A program made the translations under genes and the position numbers. From Clostridia bacterium (GTDB taxonomy: Bacteria; Bacillota; DTU025), in NCBI GenBank assembly GCA_034926675.1, contig JAYFQW010000035.1:1-47406 (forward strand): DNA of 47,406 bases. Reading direction: 5' to 3'. The notes under the pieces are model-generated. The model was not told the origin of the DNA. It searched no databases and saw only the letters and a list, made by a program, of their open reading frames with translations. The stretch's first letter is position 1, and each line of letters begins with the position of its first letter. Shown here one piece after another: positions 26,112 through 34,963 of the stretch.

Positions 26112-27512
26112 CTACTCTTCGTTGGGGATGCCGTGGTCATCACCCTCCGCGTGCTCGTGGTCGCGGCCATGATCCTCGTTATCACATCCATCGCAGTGTG
26201 CGGTTTCCGGGTTGGCATCGCATGTATGCCCGAGGAACCCGCGCACGTTCTGGTAGGTGAGCAGATAAGCTGCGTCATCACGGGTCTCTGGGTCGGAAGC
26301 CAGCTTTCGCAGGTCCGCCTTGCTCGGATTGCCATAGGACCTGAAGAGCATCATCACCGCGTAGGTCACCTGTTCCTCAGTAGGCAGTAGGCTCTCCCTC
26401 TTTGCGACAGCCTCAACAACCAGCCTCTTCTTCGCGGATACTCCGGCGCCTTCTGCGAATTCCTTCACAAGCTCCTGCTCCGACGTGCTCTTCGCCAGAA
26501 GATACTGTTCCCATGTGAGGCCCTGCTGAACCACACGATCCCGCACGCGTCCTACGGCGCGCCAGGCTTCGCGGTCGACCAGGAGTTTCGGCGCCTCCAC
26601 CTCGGAGGTTGTGACGAGGGAATCCAATGCTCGCTCTCCAAGGTCAGACACGGAATCGTCCAATGCTCTGTGGATAAGCGAATGGCGCACCTTCTCACGG
26701 AGCTCATCAATGCTCCCCGCGCCACCCATGTCCCGAGCGAACTCATCGTCGAGATCAGGCAGTTGCTTTGCCTTAATATCCCTAACAACAACGTTGAAGG
26801 CAGCATCGCGCCCACGAAGATCCTCATTGCTGTGCGACTCAGGGAGCTTCACGGTGATCTCCTTCGGCTCGTTCAGCGAAGCCCCAATCAGTCCGCTCTC
26901 GACACCGTCAACGAGAAAACCCGAGCCTACCTCGAACTCCACGTCATCATCGGAAAGCTCGTCAATCTCCTTGCCATCCACCGAACCATGCAGGTCGGCT
27001 GTGATCAGATCTCCCTGCTCAACTGTGGTCCGTTCAACTGGAACGAACTCCGCCCGTTCCTGACGCCAGTTCTCAAACACCCGCTCCACATCAGCATCGG
27101 TGACTTCACGCTGCTCGCGGTCTAGCTTAATCGCAGTGTAGTCGCCTAGTTTGACCTCAGGCTTCACGGTCACCTTAGCAGTGAATGTGAGCGGTTCGCC
27201 GTTCTCAAGATCTGCCGATTCAAGCCCATCGAAACTGGGATCCTCCAGCGCAGTCAGGTCATTGTCGCGAAGAGCCTGCATGTACGCCTCGGGCGCGAAT
27301 GCCTGGATCGCCTCGTCGTAAAGCGCTTCCTTGCCAACGAACCTCTCGAGGATGGCCCTTGGCGCCTTCCCCTTACGGAAACCCGGAATGTTGACCCTCG
27401 ACGTTAGCCTACGGGCGGCGCTGCCCAATGCCTCTCGGAGGGCGTCAGGGCTTACGGATATTTCGATCGTTGCCAGCCCTGCCTCGATACTCACTACATT
27501 GCCTTTGTACAT
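26112..27512 (-). CDS. tig: trigger factor, peptidyl-prolyl isomerase chaperone
   Basis: About 466 residues. N-terminal ribosome-binding domain with the signature RLTSRVNIPGFRKGKAPRAI, an FKBP-type PPIase domain (QGDLITADLHGSVDG through VDGVESGLIGASLNEPKEI), and the helical C-terminal cradle. It meets nascent chains at the ribosome. The C-terminal 38 residues form a tail with eight His, three Cys and many acidic residues (HCDGCDNEDHGRDHEHAEGD), which suggests metal binding, as described for His-rich tails of some trigger factors and chaperones. ATG 27512 follows GAGGTG; the eight-residue longer start lacks support. First gene of tig-clpP-clpX. Confidence 0.95.
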   Translation of the reverse strand: MYKGNVVSIEAGLATIEISVSPDALREALGSAARRLTSRVNIPGFRKGKAPRAILERFVGKEALYDEAIQAFAPEAYMQALRDNDLTALEDPSFDGLESADLENGEPLTFTAKVTVKPEVKLGDYTAIKLDREQREVTDADVERVFENWRQERAEFVPVERTTVEQGDLITADLHGSVDGKEIDELSDDDVEFEVGSGFLVDGVESGLIGASLNEPKEITVKLPESHSNEDLRGRDAAFNVVVRDIKAKQLPDLDDEFARDMGGAGSIDELREKVRHSLIHRALDDSVSDLGERALDSLVTTSEVEAPKLLVDREAWRAVGRVRDRVVQQGLTWEQYLLAKSTSEQELVKEFAEGAGVSAKKRLVVEAVAKRESLLPTEEQVTYAVMMLFRSYGNPSKADLRKLASDPETRDDAAYLLTYQNVRGFLGHTCDANPETAHCDGCDNEDHGRDHEHAEGDDHGIPNEE

Positions 27513-27753
27513 GATGCACCTCGTTCCCCCGAGCATCGGCTCACCGCAACCTGCGCAAGGACTTGTTCCAGCTGAATGCCTTGGATCGAGCGGTGTCCTT
27601 CGGGTAACCTATTCGACGATACCTCGGACGATTCCTTTGCCAAATCGACGCTACCAAAAAGCATGCCCCGGCAGGCGGCTCGCATGGCCACAACCGAGGC
27701 AGGACTGATCATGCCCTATATGTACCCCTGATGCACCTCTCTGTGCCGTAAAT

Positions 27754-27830
27754 TGGCGCGCCCGGCAGGGCTCGAACCTGCGGCCTACGGATTCGAAGTC
27801 CGTCACTCTATCCAGCTGAGCTACGGGCGC
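27754..27830 (-). tRNA. tRNA-Arg (anticodon TCG)
   Basis: Cloverleaf with acceptor GCGCCCG/CGGGCGC, D arm AGCTCAGCTGGATAGAG, anticodon stem GACGGA/TCCGT with loop CTTCGAA, and T arm GCAGG-TTCGAGC-CCTGC. The discriminator is G and CCA is encoded. The anticodon TCG reads CGA and, with wobble, other CGN codons. Confidence 0.97.
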
Positions 27831-27852
27831 CCCCCCATCATGCCTGCGACAC

Positions 27853-27881
27853 AGTATAGCATAACCGCATAGGGGTGTAAA
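27853..27881 (-). promoter_or_regulatory. promoter of tRNA-Arg(TCG)
   Basis: Minus-strand TTTACA (27876-27881), exactly 17 bases, TATACT (27853-27858), ending 22 bases before the mature tRNA 5' end. Close to the sigma-A consensus. Confidence 0.8.
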
Positions 27882-27887
27882 GCGACA

Positions 27888-28301
27888 TCAGTCGGTCTCA
27901 ACTGCGACTCTAGCGGCGTCTACCACATTCCTCGCCATAGTGAGCGCCTCGTCGGCCATACCTTTGGAATACACGTCATCCGGGGGCTTGTACTCCCCCC
28001 TATGGACCTCGTACGGGTATCGGACATCAGACACATACTCCTCGAGCTCATCCACACACTCCACGAGATGCTGAACCTCGGGAACCGGGTCACCGTGAAG
28101 GAGCCTGGCGCGCATTATCGGAGACACCACGTGGGTCTTGCCAGTTATCACGCCGCGGTCCGCAAGGTACGCTTTCGCCGCCTTCTCCGCAGCCTGTTGG
28201 CAGTGGTACAGCACAAGGCCGTAGATCCCAGCATCGTAGAGGACCGTGGCGGCCTTGAGGTCCTGCTCTGCGTGGGCTAGGTATGCCGCCTTGAAATCCA
28301 C
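27888..28301 (-). CDS. HEPN-domain protein, putative toxin of an MNT/HEPN pair
   Basis: 137 residues. HEPN four-helix fold: FKAAYLAHAEQDLKAATVLY, the signature YHCQQAAEKAAKAYLAD, and an Rx4-6H-type motif in SDVRYPYEVHRG, the catalytic motif of HEPN RNases. The downstream half is DVYSKGMADEALTMARNVV. Together with the upstream MNT nucleotidyltransferase it forms the classic two-gene toxin-antitoxin layout. The start is GTG 28301, eight bases after AAGGAG, overlapping the MNT gene by 25 bases; coupling is likely. RNase activity is inferred. Confidence 0.85.
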   Translation of the reverse strand: MDFKAAYLAHAEQDLKAATVLYDAGIYGLVLYHCQQAAEKAAKAYLADRGVITGKTHVVSPIMRARLLHGDPVPEVQHLVECVDELEEYVSDVRYPYEVHRGEYKPPDDVYSKGMADEALTMARNVVDAARVAVETD

Positions 28302-28693
28302 GCCCGCCACTCCTTCTGGTACTCGTAGTCCCTGGCAATCCTGCTGCAGAAATCGTTGACCGCTGGGACCTGGCCAAACAGCACCCTGTGGCCCTCGCAC
28401 AGCCCGAACATGAGCGGTGCATCCTTATCAAGGTTCATCTCGAGTTCCTCAGGGGTGAGGAGGACTGGCGACACCCTCCACATGTGCTCTCCCACGCCGT
28501 GCATAGCTATGGCCAGGCGTCTGCGCTGATCCCTGCCTGCCGGAAGGTTATCGGCAATGATGAGAAGATCCACATCATCGCTTTCGTTGGTCTCCTCGCG
28601 CTGTGCGCGGCTTCCGAATAGTATGATCGCCTTGAGATCCGCCCCAAACTGGCTGACGATGCTATTGACAATCTCAGAGTAATCAGGAACCAT
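28277..28693 (-). CDS. MNT-type nucleotidyltransferase, putative antitoxin
   Basis: 138 residues. Minimal nucleotidyltransferase with FGSRAQREETNESDDVDLLI: the GS motif and the DxD metal ligands are intact, so it may still transfer nucleotides (family members AMPylate the partner HEPN protein). A further segment (WRVSPVLLTPEELEMNLDKD) matches typical MNT proteins paired with HEPN partners. ATG 28693 behind GGAGGGAGTCAC. First gene of the pair, between two tRNA genes. Confidence 0.87.
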   Translation of the reverse strand: MVPDYSEIVNSIVSQFGADLKAIILFGSRAQREETNESDDVDLLIIADNLPAGRDQRRRLAIAMHGVGEHMWRVSPVLLTPEELEMNLDKDAPLMFGLCEGHRVLFGQVPAVNDFCSRIARDYEYQKEWRAWISRRHT

Positions 28694-28845
28694 GTGACTC
28701 CCTCCAAGAGGTAGGCCTCAGGTGGTGCGCTCGCATTAGATTGTACCATATTGGCCAATTCCATACAATGCCATTAGGGGCCATTAGGGGCCTCCGCCGC
28801 GGGACATCCCGCGATCCAGTGGCCATCTCCAGAGCCGCCAAGATG

Positions 28846-28873
28846 AAAAAACCCCGAGCATACTCGCCCGAGG
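28846..28873 (-). terminator. terminator downstream of tRNA-His
   Basis: Minus-strand CCTCGGGC, loop GAGTAT, GCTCGGGG, then TTTTTT. Eight pairs including two G-T pairs. It lies 12 bases after the tRNA CCA end. Confidence 0.85.
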
Positions 28874-28885
28874 CTGGGAAGCTTA

Positions 28886-28963
28886 TGGGGTGGGTGATGG
28901 GACTTGAACCCACGGCCCTCAGAGCCACAATCTGATGCTCTAGCCACCTGAGCTACACCCACC
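28886..28963 (-). tRNA. tRNA-His (anticodon GTG)
   Basis: Cloverleaf with the extra G-1 typical of tRNA-His opposite discriminator C, acceptor GTGGGTG/CACCCAC, anticodon loop TTGTGGC with anticodon GTG, T arm GTGGG-TTCAAGT-CCCAT, and an encoded CCA. A Rho-independent terminator follows directly. Confidence 0.97.
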
Positions 28964-29044
28964 ATGTCGCTTTTTGAATTCTACCATGGGGCCTGCACTG
29001 GGTCAAGTGGGGTTCGACGTTCGTGGTTCGTTCATTTGCACAAA

Positions 29045-29074
29045 TTGACAAGGAGTCGCAGTAGGTGATAGGAT
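29045..29074 (+). promoter_or_regulatory. promoter of the K+ transporter operon
   Basis: TTGACA (29045-29050), an 18-base spacer, TAGGAT (29069-29074), about 30 bases ahead of the first ATG. It fits a housekeeping promoter for the divergent plus-strand operon. Confidence 0.6.
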
Positions 29075-29105
29075 TGGTGGCGTTCGAAAGGGGTGTTTTA
29101 CCCTA

Positions 29106-30479
29106 ATGGGCACAGATAACGCCCTGGCCGACAAGGTGAGGCGCGTGAAGCTCAACCCGTCGCAGGCTCTCGTCGCAGGCTTTGCCGCCGTTATTCTCCT
29201 CGGGGGGATCCTGCTCTCCATGCCTGTGGCCTCCAATGATGGCCACAGTCTCCGTTTCCTAGATGCGATTTTCACAGCGACCTCGGCGACCTGTGTAACT
29301 GGGCTGGTTGTGGTCGACACCGCCACCCAGTACTCGGTATTCGGTCAGGTCGTGATCATGCTCCTCATTCAGGTGGGTGGTCTCGGTTTCATGGCCCTTG
29401 CAACGATGATCGCCCTGGTCCTCGGCAGGCGCATCACCCTGCGCGGGAGGCTGTTCCTGCAGGAATCGCTCAATCAGTTCAGCATGGCGGGCCTAGTCCG
29501 CCTTACTCAGTATCTGCTTCTCACTACCTTCATAGTCGAAGGCGTTGGCGCCGTGATTCTGACTATACGGTTCTCATCTGTGATGCCACTGGCGAAGGCG
29601 GCCTACTTTGGAGTGTTCCATGCGGTATCCGCATTCTGCAATGCAGGATTTGATCTGTTCGGGATCATAACCGGCCCGTTTACGAGCCTCACATCCTGGG
29701 AGGCCGATCCCACGGTGGTGTTCACCATCTGCTCCTTGATCATCCTGGGAGGCCTCGGCTTTCCCGTGATAATCGAACTCGTTGGGCACAAGCATGGAAA
29801 CAGATTCTCGCTTCATACGAAACTCGCACTCAGCGTTACTGCCCTGCTGCTTCTCGTGGGCATAGGCGGGATACTCGTGCTCGAGCTCACGAACCCCGGC
29901 ACCCTCAAGCCTCTGCGATGGGATGGACGGCTGCTCGGGGCCATCTTCCAGTCGGTGACTCCCCGAACCGCGGGATTCAACACCCTCGATATCGGGCAAC
30001 TTCGACATGCCACGCTCTTCCTCATGGTCGTCCTGATGTTCATCGGCGCCTCTCCGAGCTCCACGGGAGGCGGGATCAAGACTACTACTTTTGGCGTGCT
30101 GCTAGCCTCGATCGCAAGCACTGTCCGAGGTTATGACGAGGTGGAGCTTTACGACAGGCGAATCCCCAGAGATCTCATAATGAAGGCGATAACCATAGCC
30201 ACGCTCGCGCTTGCGCTGGTTTCGGGCGTGACCATGATCCTGTCAGTGACTGAGCAGGCAACCTTCCTGCAGGTTCTCTTCGAGACCACATCCGCATTCG
30301 GGACAGTCGGGCTCACAATGGGGATCACGCCGGACCTCACCGACATCGGACGCATTCTGATCATCGCGACCATGTTCATGGGGCGCGTGGGTCCTCTCAC
30401 TGTTATGGTTGCTCTGGCCCAACGCAAGAAGGCCGCAGTTAACGTACACCTGGCGGAGGAGAAGGTGCTAATCGGATGA
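29106..30479 (+). CDS. TrkH/KtrB-family potassium uptake channel subunit
   Basis: 457 residues, ten or so membrane segments. The four pseudo-repeats of the K+ selectivity filter are readable: TSATCVTGLVVVD, SAFCNAGFDLF, TPRTAGFNTLD and TSAFGTVGLTMG, each with the conserved glycine. KtrB normally works with the cytosolic RCK subunit KtrA, but no such gene is adjacent here. ATG 29106 behind AAAGGGG, the first gene of the plus-strand set. The phosphatase gene overlaps its end by ATGA. Confidence 0.93.
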   Translation: MGTDNALADKVRRVKLNPSQALVAGFAAVILLGGILLSMPVASNDGHSLRFLDAIFTATSATCVTGLVVVDTATQYSVFGQVVIMLLIQVGGLGFMALATMIALVLGRRITLRGRLFLQESLNQFSMAGLVRLTQYLLLTTFIVEGVGAVILTIRFSSVMPLAKAAYFGVFHAVSAFCNAGFDLFGIITGPFTSLTSWEADPTVVFTICSLIILGGLGFPVIIELVGHKHGNRFSLHTKLALSVTALLLLVGIGGILVLELTNPGTLKPLRWDGRLLGAIFQSVTPRTAGFNTLDIGQLRHATLFLMVVLMFIGASPSSTGGGIKTTTFGVLLASIASTVRGYDEVELYDRRIPRDLIMKAITIATLALALVSGVTMILSVTEQATFLQVLFETTSAFGTVGLTMGITPDLTDIGRILIIATMFMGRVGPLTVMVALAQRKKAAVNVHLAEEKVLIG

Positions 30480-31087
30480 GACTATTCATCATCAGGCATG
30501 GCGACACGCACCACAACCGAGATGAGGTCTTCCGCGGACGGGCGGACATACACCTCGACGACTCGGGTGAAGCTCAGGCCGCCGCGACCGGCCGTGCGCT
30601 ATCTGGGAGCGGACTATGTGCGGTCTACGCAAGCCCCCTGTCGCGCACAGTCGAAACCGCCCGAGCCATAGCTGCGCCACATGGCCTCCCAGTTGAGACC
30701 GTGGACGGACTCAACGATATCGATGTCGGGCTGTGGGAGGGGCTCCCCGTCAAGCGCGTTCGCTCCGAGTATGGCATTGAGTTCGTGGCCTGGCAAACCG
30801 GCCCCGAGCTGTTCAGGTTCCCTGGGGGCGAGAGCCTCTCCGACGTCTCGCGCCGCTCCACGGATGCCCTCTCCTCCATCATCTCATCACACGGACAAGG
30901 AGACTCAATCGCCATCGTGTCACATCGAGTTGTAGCAAAGCTCCTACTGCTTCACATGGTGGGAGCGCCTGTGTCAAGCTTCTGGAACATATCGCAGGAT
31001 CCATGCTGCATAAACCTGATTCAGTGCACTGACCTAGGATACATACTGCACAAGGTGAACGATACATCACATCTTGCTTCGCTATAA
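30476..31087 (+). CDS. histidine phosphatase (phosphoglycerate mutase-like) family protein
   Basis: 203 residues. The RHG motif LFIIRHGDTHHN carries the phosphorylated histidine; the second histidine is in IAIVSHRVVAKLL; Glu/Asp in DIDVGLWEG matches the family. Substrate unknown: related proteins include alpha-ribazole phosphatase and cofactor-dependent mutases. It starts inside the stop of the K+ channel gene (ATGA), so co-translated. Confidence 0.9.
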   Translation: MRLFIIRHGDTHHNRDEVFRGRADIHLDDSGEAQAAATGRALSGSGLCAVYASPLSRTVETARAIAAPHGLPVETVDGLNDIDVGLWEGLPVKRVRSEYGIEFVAWQTGPELFRFPGGESLSDVSRRSTDALSSIISSHGQGDSIAIVSHRVVAKLLLLHMVGAPVSSFWNISQDPCCINLIQCTDLGYILHKVNDTSHLASL

Positions 31088-31111
31088 GTATAAGAGTAAG
31101 GAGCGGGATCT

Positions 31112-32935
31112 ATGGATCTCCACTCAGTGATGCATTTGCCGCACGACCCCATGGCATACCCAATCGGGCAAGATGAAATAGAGTTGGTGCTCCGAGCAGG
31201 CCGCGGTGACCTCAGCCGCGTGACGCTTGCCTTCACGGATCGGTATTCACCACGTCGGCGCCCTGCGCGCATTAGCATGGCTATTCTCGGACACGACTCT
31301 CTGTTCGAGTATTGGACTGCCCGAATGAGATTGAAATACGGCCGTTTCCAGTACTACTTCATTCTAGATGACGGCAACAAGGCGGTTCACTATGGCGAGG
31401 GGGGATTCGCTCAGGAGGTCCCGAAGCATCAGCCCTGGGCATGGTGCTTCCACTATCCCTACGTCTGGTGGCATCCTGAGATTGACAATCCACCTGCCTG
31501 GGCTCGCGATGCAGTAGTCTATCAGATCTTCGTCGACAGGTTCGCAGATGGCGATCGGTCCAACAACCCCCCAGGCGCCGCGCCGTGGGGCGCCCGGCCC
31601 ACCCCGCATTCGTTCGCCGGAGGCGACCTCTCTGGGATTCAGAGCAGGCTGCAGTACATCTCTTCCCTGGGAGTCTCATGCCTGTACCTGACTCCGGTAT
31701 TTCTGGCGCCATCGAATCACAAGTACGATACCACCGACTACTTCGCCATCGACCCGGCGTTCGGTGATGAGAATGCGGCTTTCGACCTTGTTCGCGCATG
31801 CCACGAACGGGGAATCCGGGTGATGCTCGATGCAGTCTTCAACCACTGCGGTTGGGATTTCTTTGCCTTCAAGGACGTCCGGGAGAATGGTGAACGATCC
31901 CCATATGCGAGCTGGTTCAATATTCATGAGTTTCCGGTGAGATCAGGCCCCAAAGGCAACTACGAGACATTCGGAACCGATGTGTGGCAGATGCCGAAGC
32001 TGCGCACAGATAACCCGGAGGTGCGCGAGCATCTCATATCCGCCGCGGAGCACTGGACGAGGGAACTCCGGATCGACGGGTGGCGCCTGGACGTCGGAGA
32101 TGATGTAGATCCAGGCTTCTGGCGGGAGTTCCGAAAACGCATCCGAGCCATCGACACAGATGCCCTGATCGTGGGGGAGGTCCTGCACGACGCAACGCCC
32201 TTCCTGCGCGGAGACCAGATGGATTCGATAATGAACTACCCCTGGCGCGAGGCGTGCCTGGCGTTCTTCGCCCGCCGCGACATCAGCCCCGCGGAGTTCT
32301 CAGACCGCCTGACATCACTGCAAGTTCGCTACAGGGCACAGGTATGGCAGGCGCTTTGGAACCTACTCGGTTCCCACGACAGGCCGCGGATACTGACCAT
32401 GTGCGGAGGAGACGCCCGTCGAGTCGCGCTGGCCGCCATGTTCCAATTCACCTGTGCTGGGGCGCCATACGTGTATTACGGGGATGAAGTGGGAATCGAG
32501 GGCCTCGATGACCCTGATTGCAGAAGGTGCATGCCATGGGACGAGGCCTCGTGGAACACGGAACTGCTGGCCCACTTCCGCGCCCTGGCAGCGCTGCGCA
32601 AGAGGTTCACATTGCTCAGGCGCGGGCGGTGCATCACCCTGATCGCCGGGGAATCCGCGCTCGCCTACGCCAGGTGGGACTCGCGCACCTGCATGATCGT
32701 TGCCATGAACAACTCGGATGAGCGGGCTGAGATAGGATTGAAGGCTCTCGATGAATCGCTCGGGGCCGCAACCGGAAGCCTCGCAAAATGGGCTGGGCGA
32801 CCGCTTCAAGCTTTGTACTCATATGCAGGAGCAAGCTTGGAGAAGACAGATGGCGAGGCCTGGGGCGGCGAATCCGGCGGTCAAGCGCAAATCGCCCTGC
32901 CTGCCATGAGTGCAATCCTGCTCAGGGTCGTGTGA
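31112..32935 (+). CDS. GH13 alpha-amylase family protein (neopullulanase/cyclomaltodextrinase-like)
   Basis: 607 residues. An N-terminal beta domain (about 20-120, CBM34-like) precedes the GH13 barrel, beginning WARDAVVYQIFVDRFADGD. Catalytic residues are the nucleophile Asp327 in GWRLDVGDD, the acid Glu356 in IVGEVLHD and Asp423 in LLGSHDRPR. A C-terminal all-beta domain closes it. There is no signal peptide, so it should act on maltodextrins or cyclodextrins in the cytoplasm. ATG 31112 behind AAGGAGCGGG, 24 bases after the phosphatase. Convergent with the next gene. Confidence 0.93.
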   Translation: MDLHSVMHLPHDPMAYPIGQDEIELVLRAGRGDLSRVTLAFTDRYSPRRRPARISMAILGHDSLFEYWTARMRLKYGRFQYYFILDDGNKAVHYGEGGFAQEVPKHQPWAWCFHYPYVWWHPEIDNPPAWARDAVVYQIFVDRFADGDRSNNPPGAAPWGARPTPHSFAGGDLSGIQSRLQYISSLGVSCLYLTPVFLAPSNHKYDTTDYFAIDPAFGDENAAFDLVRACHERGIRVMLDAVFNHCGWDFFAFKDVRENGERSPYASWFNIHEFPVRSGPKGNYETFGTDVWQMPKLRTDNPEVREHLISAAEHWTRELRIDGWRLDVGDDVDPGFWREFRKRIRAIDTDALIVGEVLHDATPFLRGDQMDSIMNYPWREACLAFFARRDISPAEFSDRLTSLQVRYRAQVWQALWNLLGSHDRPRILTMCGGDARRVALAAMFQFTCAGAPYVYYGDEVGIEGLDDPDCRRCMPWDEASWNTELLAHFRALAALRKRFTLLRRGRCITLIAGESALAYARWDSRTCMIVAMNNSDERAEIGLKALDESLGAATGSLAKWAGRPLQALYSYAGASLEKTDGEAWGGESGGQAQIALPAMSAILLRVV

Positions 32936-32949
32936 AGCAGCGTCGGGCA

Positions 32950-33513
32950 CTACGCCTTGGCAACAGTGAACACTATGGTTACGCCGTACCTATCTGCAGT
33001 ATCCTGCCAGGTGATGTCCATCTGGAAATCCATGGGCAGTTTCACCCAGTCTGGGCCCATACTCTCGTAGATCTGCGTAGACTGAGTTGAGAGAGGAATG
33101 AACTGCCCGGAACTGGATCGCCTCACCTTCATCTGGCTTACGGGGATCCGGTTTCCATTGGGCGAGACCAGCATCTCCTCGTCGGCGGCAACGGACACGA
33201 CAAACGGCACATTCCCGCGGACATCCGCGACGATGGAAGACGGTTTCCGGGCTGTCCGTCCCTCCACGGTCTCTTCCCCTGTCAGAAAATCCTCTGCCGA
33301 GAACGTCAGCAGAGATCGATCGAGGATCATGATCACAGTCTCAGGCACAAACACCCTCACCGGCAGGCTTGAGCTAGCAGCGCCTGGAGGAAGGGCGGGC
33401 CTTGCCGACGAGAGTGCAGCACATGCCGACCCACCCGCAAGGAGCAGTGCCGCCAGCATCACACATGCGGCCTCGAACCCTCTCCATGCAATGACATGCC
33501 CGATACGCGCCAT
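32950..33513 (-). CDS. secreted pilin-like beta protein (member of four-gene set)
   Basis: 187 residues with a signal peptide (about 12-32, FEAACVMLAALLLAGGSACA) and then an all-beta mature part. Midway it has DVRGNVPFVVSVAAD, and it ends DRYGVTIVFTVAKA. The same two elements recur in the secreted proteins at 37896, 38491 and 41130, resembling the donor or closing strand of spore-coat-U/archaic-pilin-like subunits. I know no named family. ATG 33513 has GGGGGGCAGGGGC in front; longer frames lack a site. Last gene of the secretin locus; it could be a minor subunit or adaptor. Confidence 0.6.
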   Translation of the reverse strand: MARIGHVIAWRGFEAACVMLAALLLAGGSACAALSSARPALPPGAASSSLPVRVFVPETVIMILDRSLLTFSAEDFLTGEETVEGRTARKPSSIVADVRGNVPFVVSVAADEEMLVSPNGNRIPVSQMKVRRSSSGQFIPLSTQSTQIYESMGPDWVKLPMDFQMDITWQDTADRYGVTIVFTVAKA

Positions 33514-33564
33514 GCCCCTGCCCCCCATCAGAATATGAACCAATGTGCGGGCTTACGCCGCGCA

Positions 33565-34962
33565 CTATCGATAGAACCCTATGCCCGCCTCAAAGGTCAC
33601 TGCGTTGTGGTCGTTTCCAGTGACCGACCCAGCTCCGATGCTCCGTACCGCGCCAAGCGACAGCCCGACCCCGCCCGGGAAGATGAACCCCCCGGTGACC
33701 CTGATGCCCTTCAGGCCGGGATCGCCCAGTATTGAAGCCGAAGCAGTCAGCAGCATGCCCTCACGCCGGTCTGGTTCGGCTCCTTCTGCTCGGTCCGATC
33801 CAAAAGACGCGGTTGCTCCTGCCTCCCACACCCCCAGGCCCCGATACACCCGAAAACGCTCATCGGCGCCGCCTGAGCTGCCTGCGCCGCCAGCGCCGTC
33901 TGCTGCGTAATCCTCGGAACCCTCTGCCACAAGCCCCACCGGATCCCATCGCGCCCATAAGCGAAGCCACTTGGCCACCTCTACCTGGTCTGAGAGGCCT
34001 AGCATCAGCGCTTTCGCGCCGCCGGGGCCCACGTTGCTTCCCATTCGGAGTTCGAAGGAAGAGCCCGGCTCAAGCCCAGTGGGCGCGTATGCAGCAAAGC
34101 TGAGGGTTCCGGCAGAGCTCAGGATCATCTGAACCCCAGCTCCAGCGGCGCTCGCAAGCGCTCCTTGTTCGCCCGTACGCGGGCCGAGGTTGCGATCGAA
34201 CGCAGACGACAGCCCGAAAGCGTCGGCGGCAAAGAGCACCGCGGATGGATGCTCAGCATCGCCCGGATTCACAGGCATCGCTGTCAGCAGCACTGCAAAC
34301 TCCCTATATTCGGCCTGTTCGGCCTGATGGCCATCCGTCGCGTCGCCGGACGCGGATGCAGCCTGCCCGGCAAATGCGGCACGCGCCACAGCGATGAGCG
34401 TTCGCTCGCCCGCACCGAGGGCTACTTCCTGAGTGACCCCATCCGTCCTGTATCCGCCACTGGATAGCGTGATCCGAGTGCGCGATTGCCCGGCAGCAGC
34501 GTCAAGGCCGAGCAGGACAAGCTCGATGACGTACTCATCGGTGACTGGCATCCCATGCGTGTACCTGGTGACGCTTGATGCGAAACGAGCCTTGCCGCCC
34601 TGCAGCACGATGAACCTGGCTTTACGCTCCGACTCTTCCCGAGCCGTCGTCGTTTCCGGAAGGATGTGCGGACCCACGTTCCCCATGAGCCCAACACTGC
34701 CAGGGGCGATGGCGAAATGGATGCCATGCGCCTCATCAAGGTGCGATGCAGCAATCTCCCTCGCGGCCGAAGGCCCAAAGACGCTGGCGATATCAACTAC
34801 CTCAATTTCGTACAGAACCGCCGCAAGGCCGATGGGATCGCCGCCCGAGGCAAATGCGTGGGAAGCTGCCGACAGCAACAGCAGCGCCGCCAGCACGATG
34901 GCAGCCAATTCCCGGCAGGCCCGCATGGAACCATGCTTGGGGGCTTGCTCCGAGGCCCTCAT
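33565..34962 (-). CDS. secreted protein with probable outer-membrane barrel domain
   Basis: 465 residues with a signal peptide (ELAAIVLAALLLLSAASHAFAS). The N-terminal half (about 45-270) is beta-rich with FIVLQGGKARFASSVTRY and is unfamiliar; the C-terminal half has repeated amphipathic strands (AGVQMILSSAGTLSFAAY, VEVAKWLRLWARWDPVGL, MLLTASASILGDPG, VGLSLGAVRSIGAGS, VTFEAGIGFYR) like a barrel. It begins right after the secretin stop (34962 against 34964) and must be co-translated with it. A glycine/acid loop (AADGAGGAGSSGGADE) interrupts the strands. A partner or cap of the secretin is possible. Confidence 0.6.
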   Translation of the reverse strand: MRASEQAPKHGSMRACRELAAIVLAALLLLSAASHAFASGGDPIGLAAVLYEIEVVDIASVFGPSAAREIAASHLDEAHGIHFAIAPGSVGLMGNVGPHILPETTTAREESERKARFIVLQGGKARFASSVTRYTHGMPVTDEYVIELVLLGLDAAAGQSRTRITLSSGGYRTDGVTQEVALGAGERTLIAVARAAFAGQAASASGDATDGHQAEQAEYREFAVLLTAMPVNPGDAEHPSAVLFAADAFGLSSAFDRNLGPRTGEQGALASAAGAGVQMILSSAGTLSFAAYAPTGLEPGSSFELRMGSNVGPGGAKALMLGLSDQVEVAKWLRLWARWDPVGLVAEGSEDYAADGAGGAGSSGGADERFRVYRGLGVWEAGATASFGSDRAEGAEPDRREGMLLTASASILGDPGLKGIRVTGGFIFPGGVGLSLGAVRSIGAGSVTGNDHNAVTFEAGIGFYR

Positions 34963-34963
34963 G

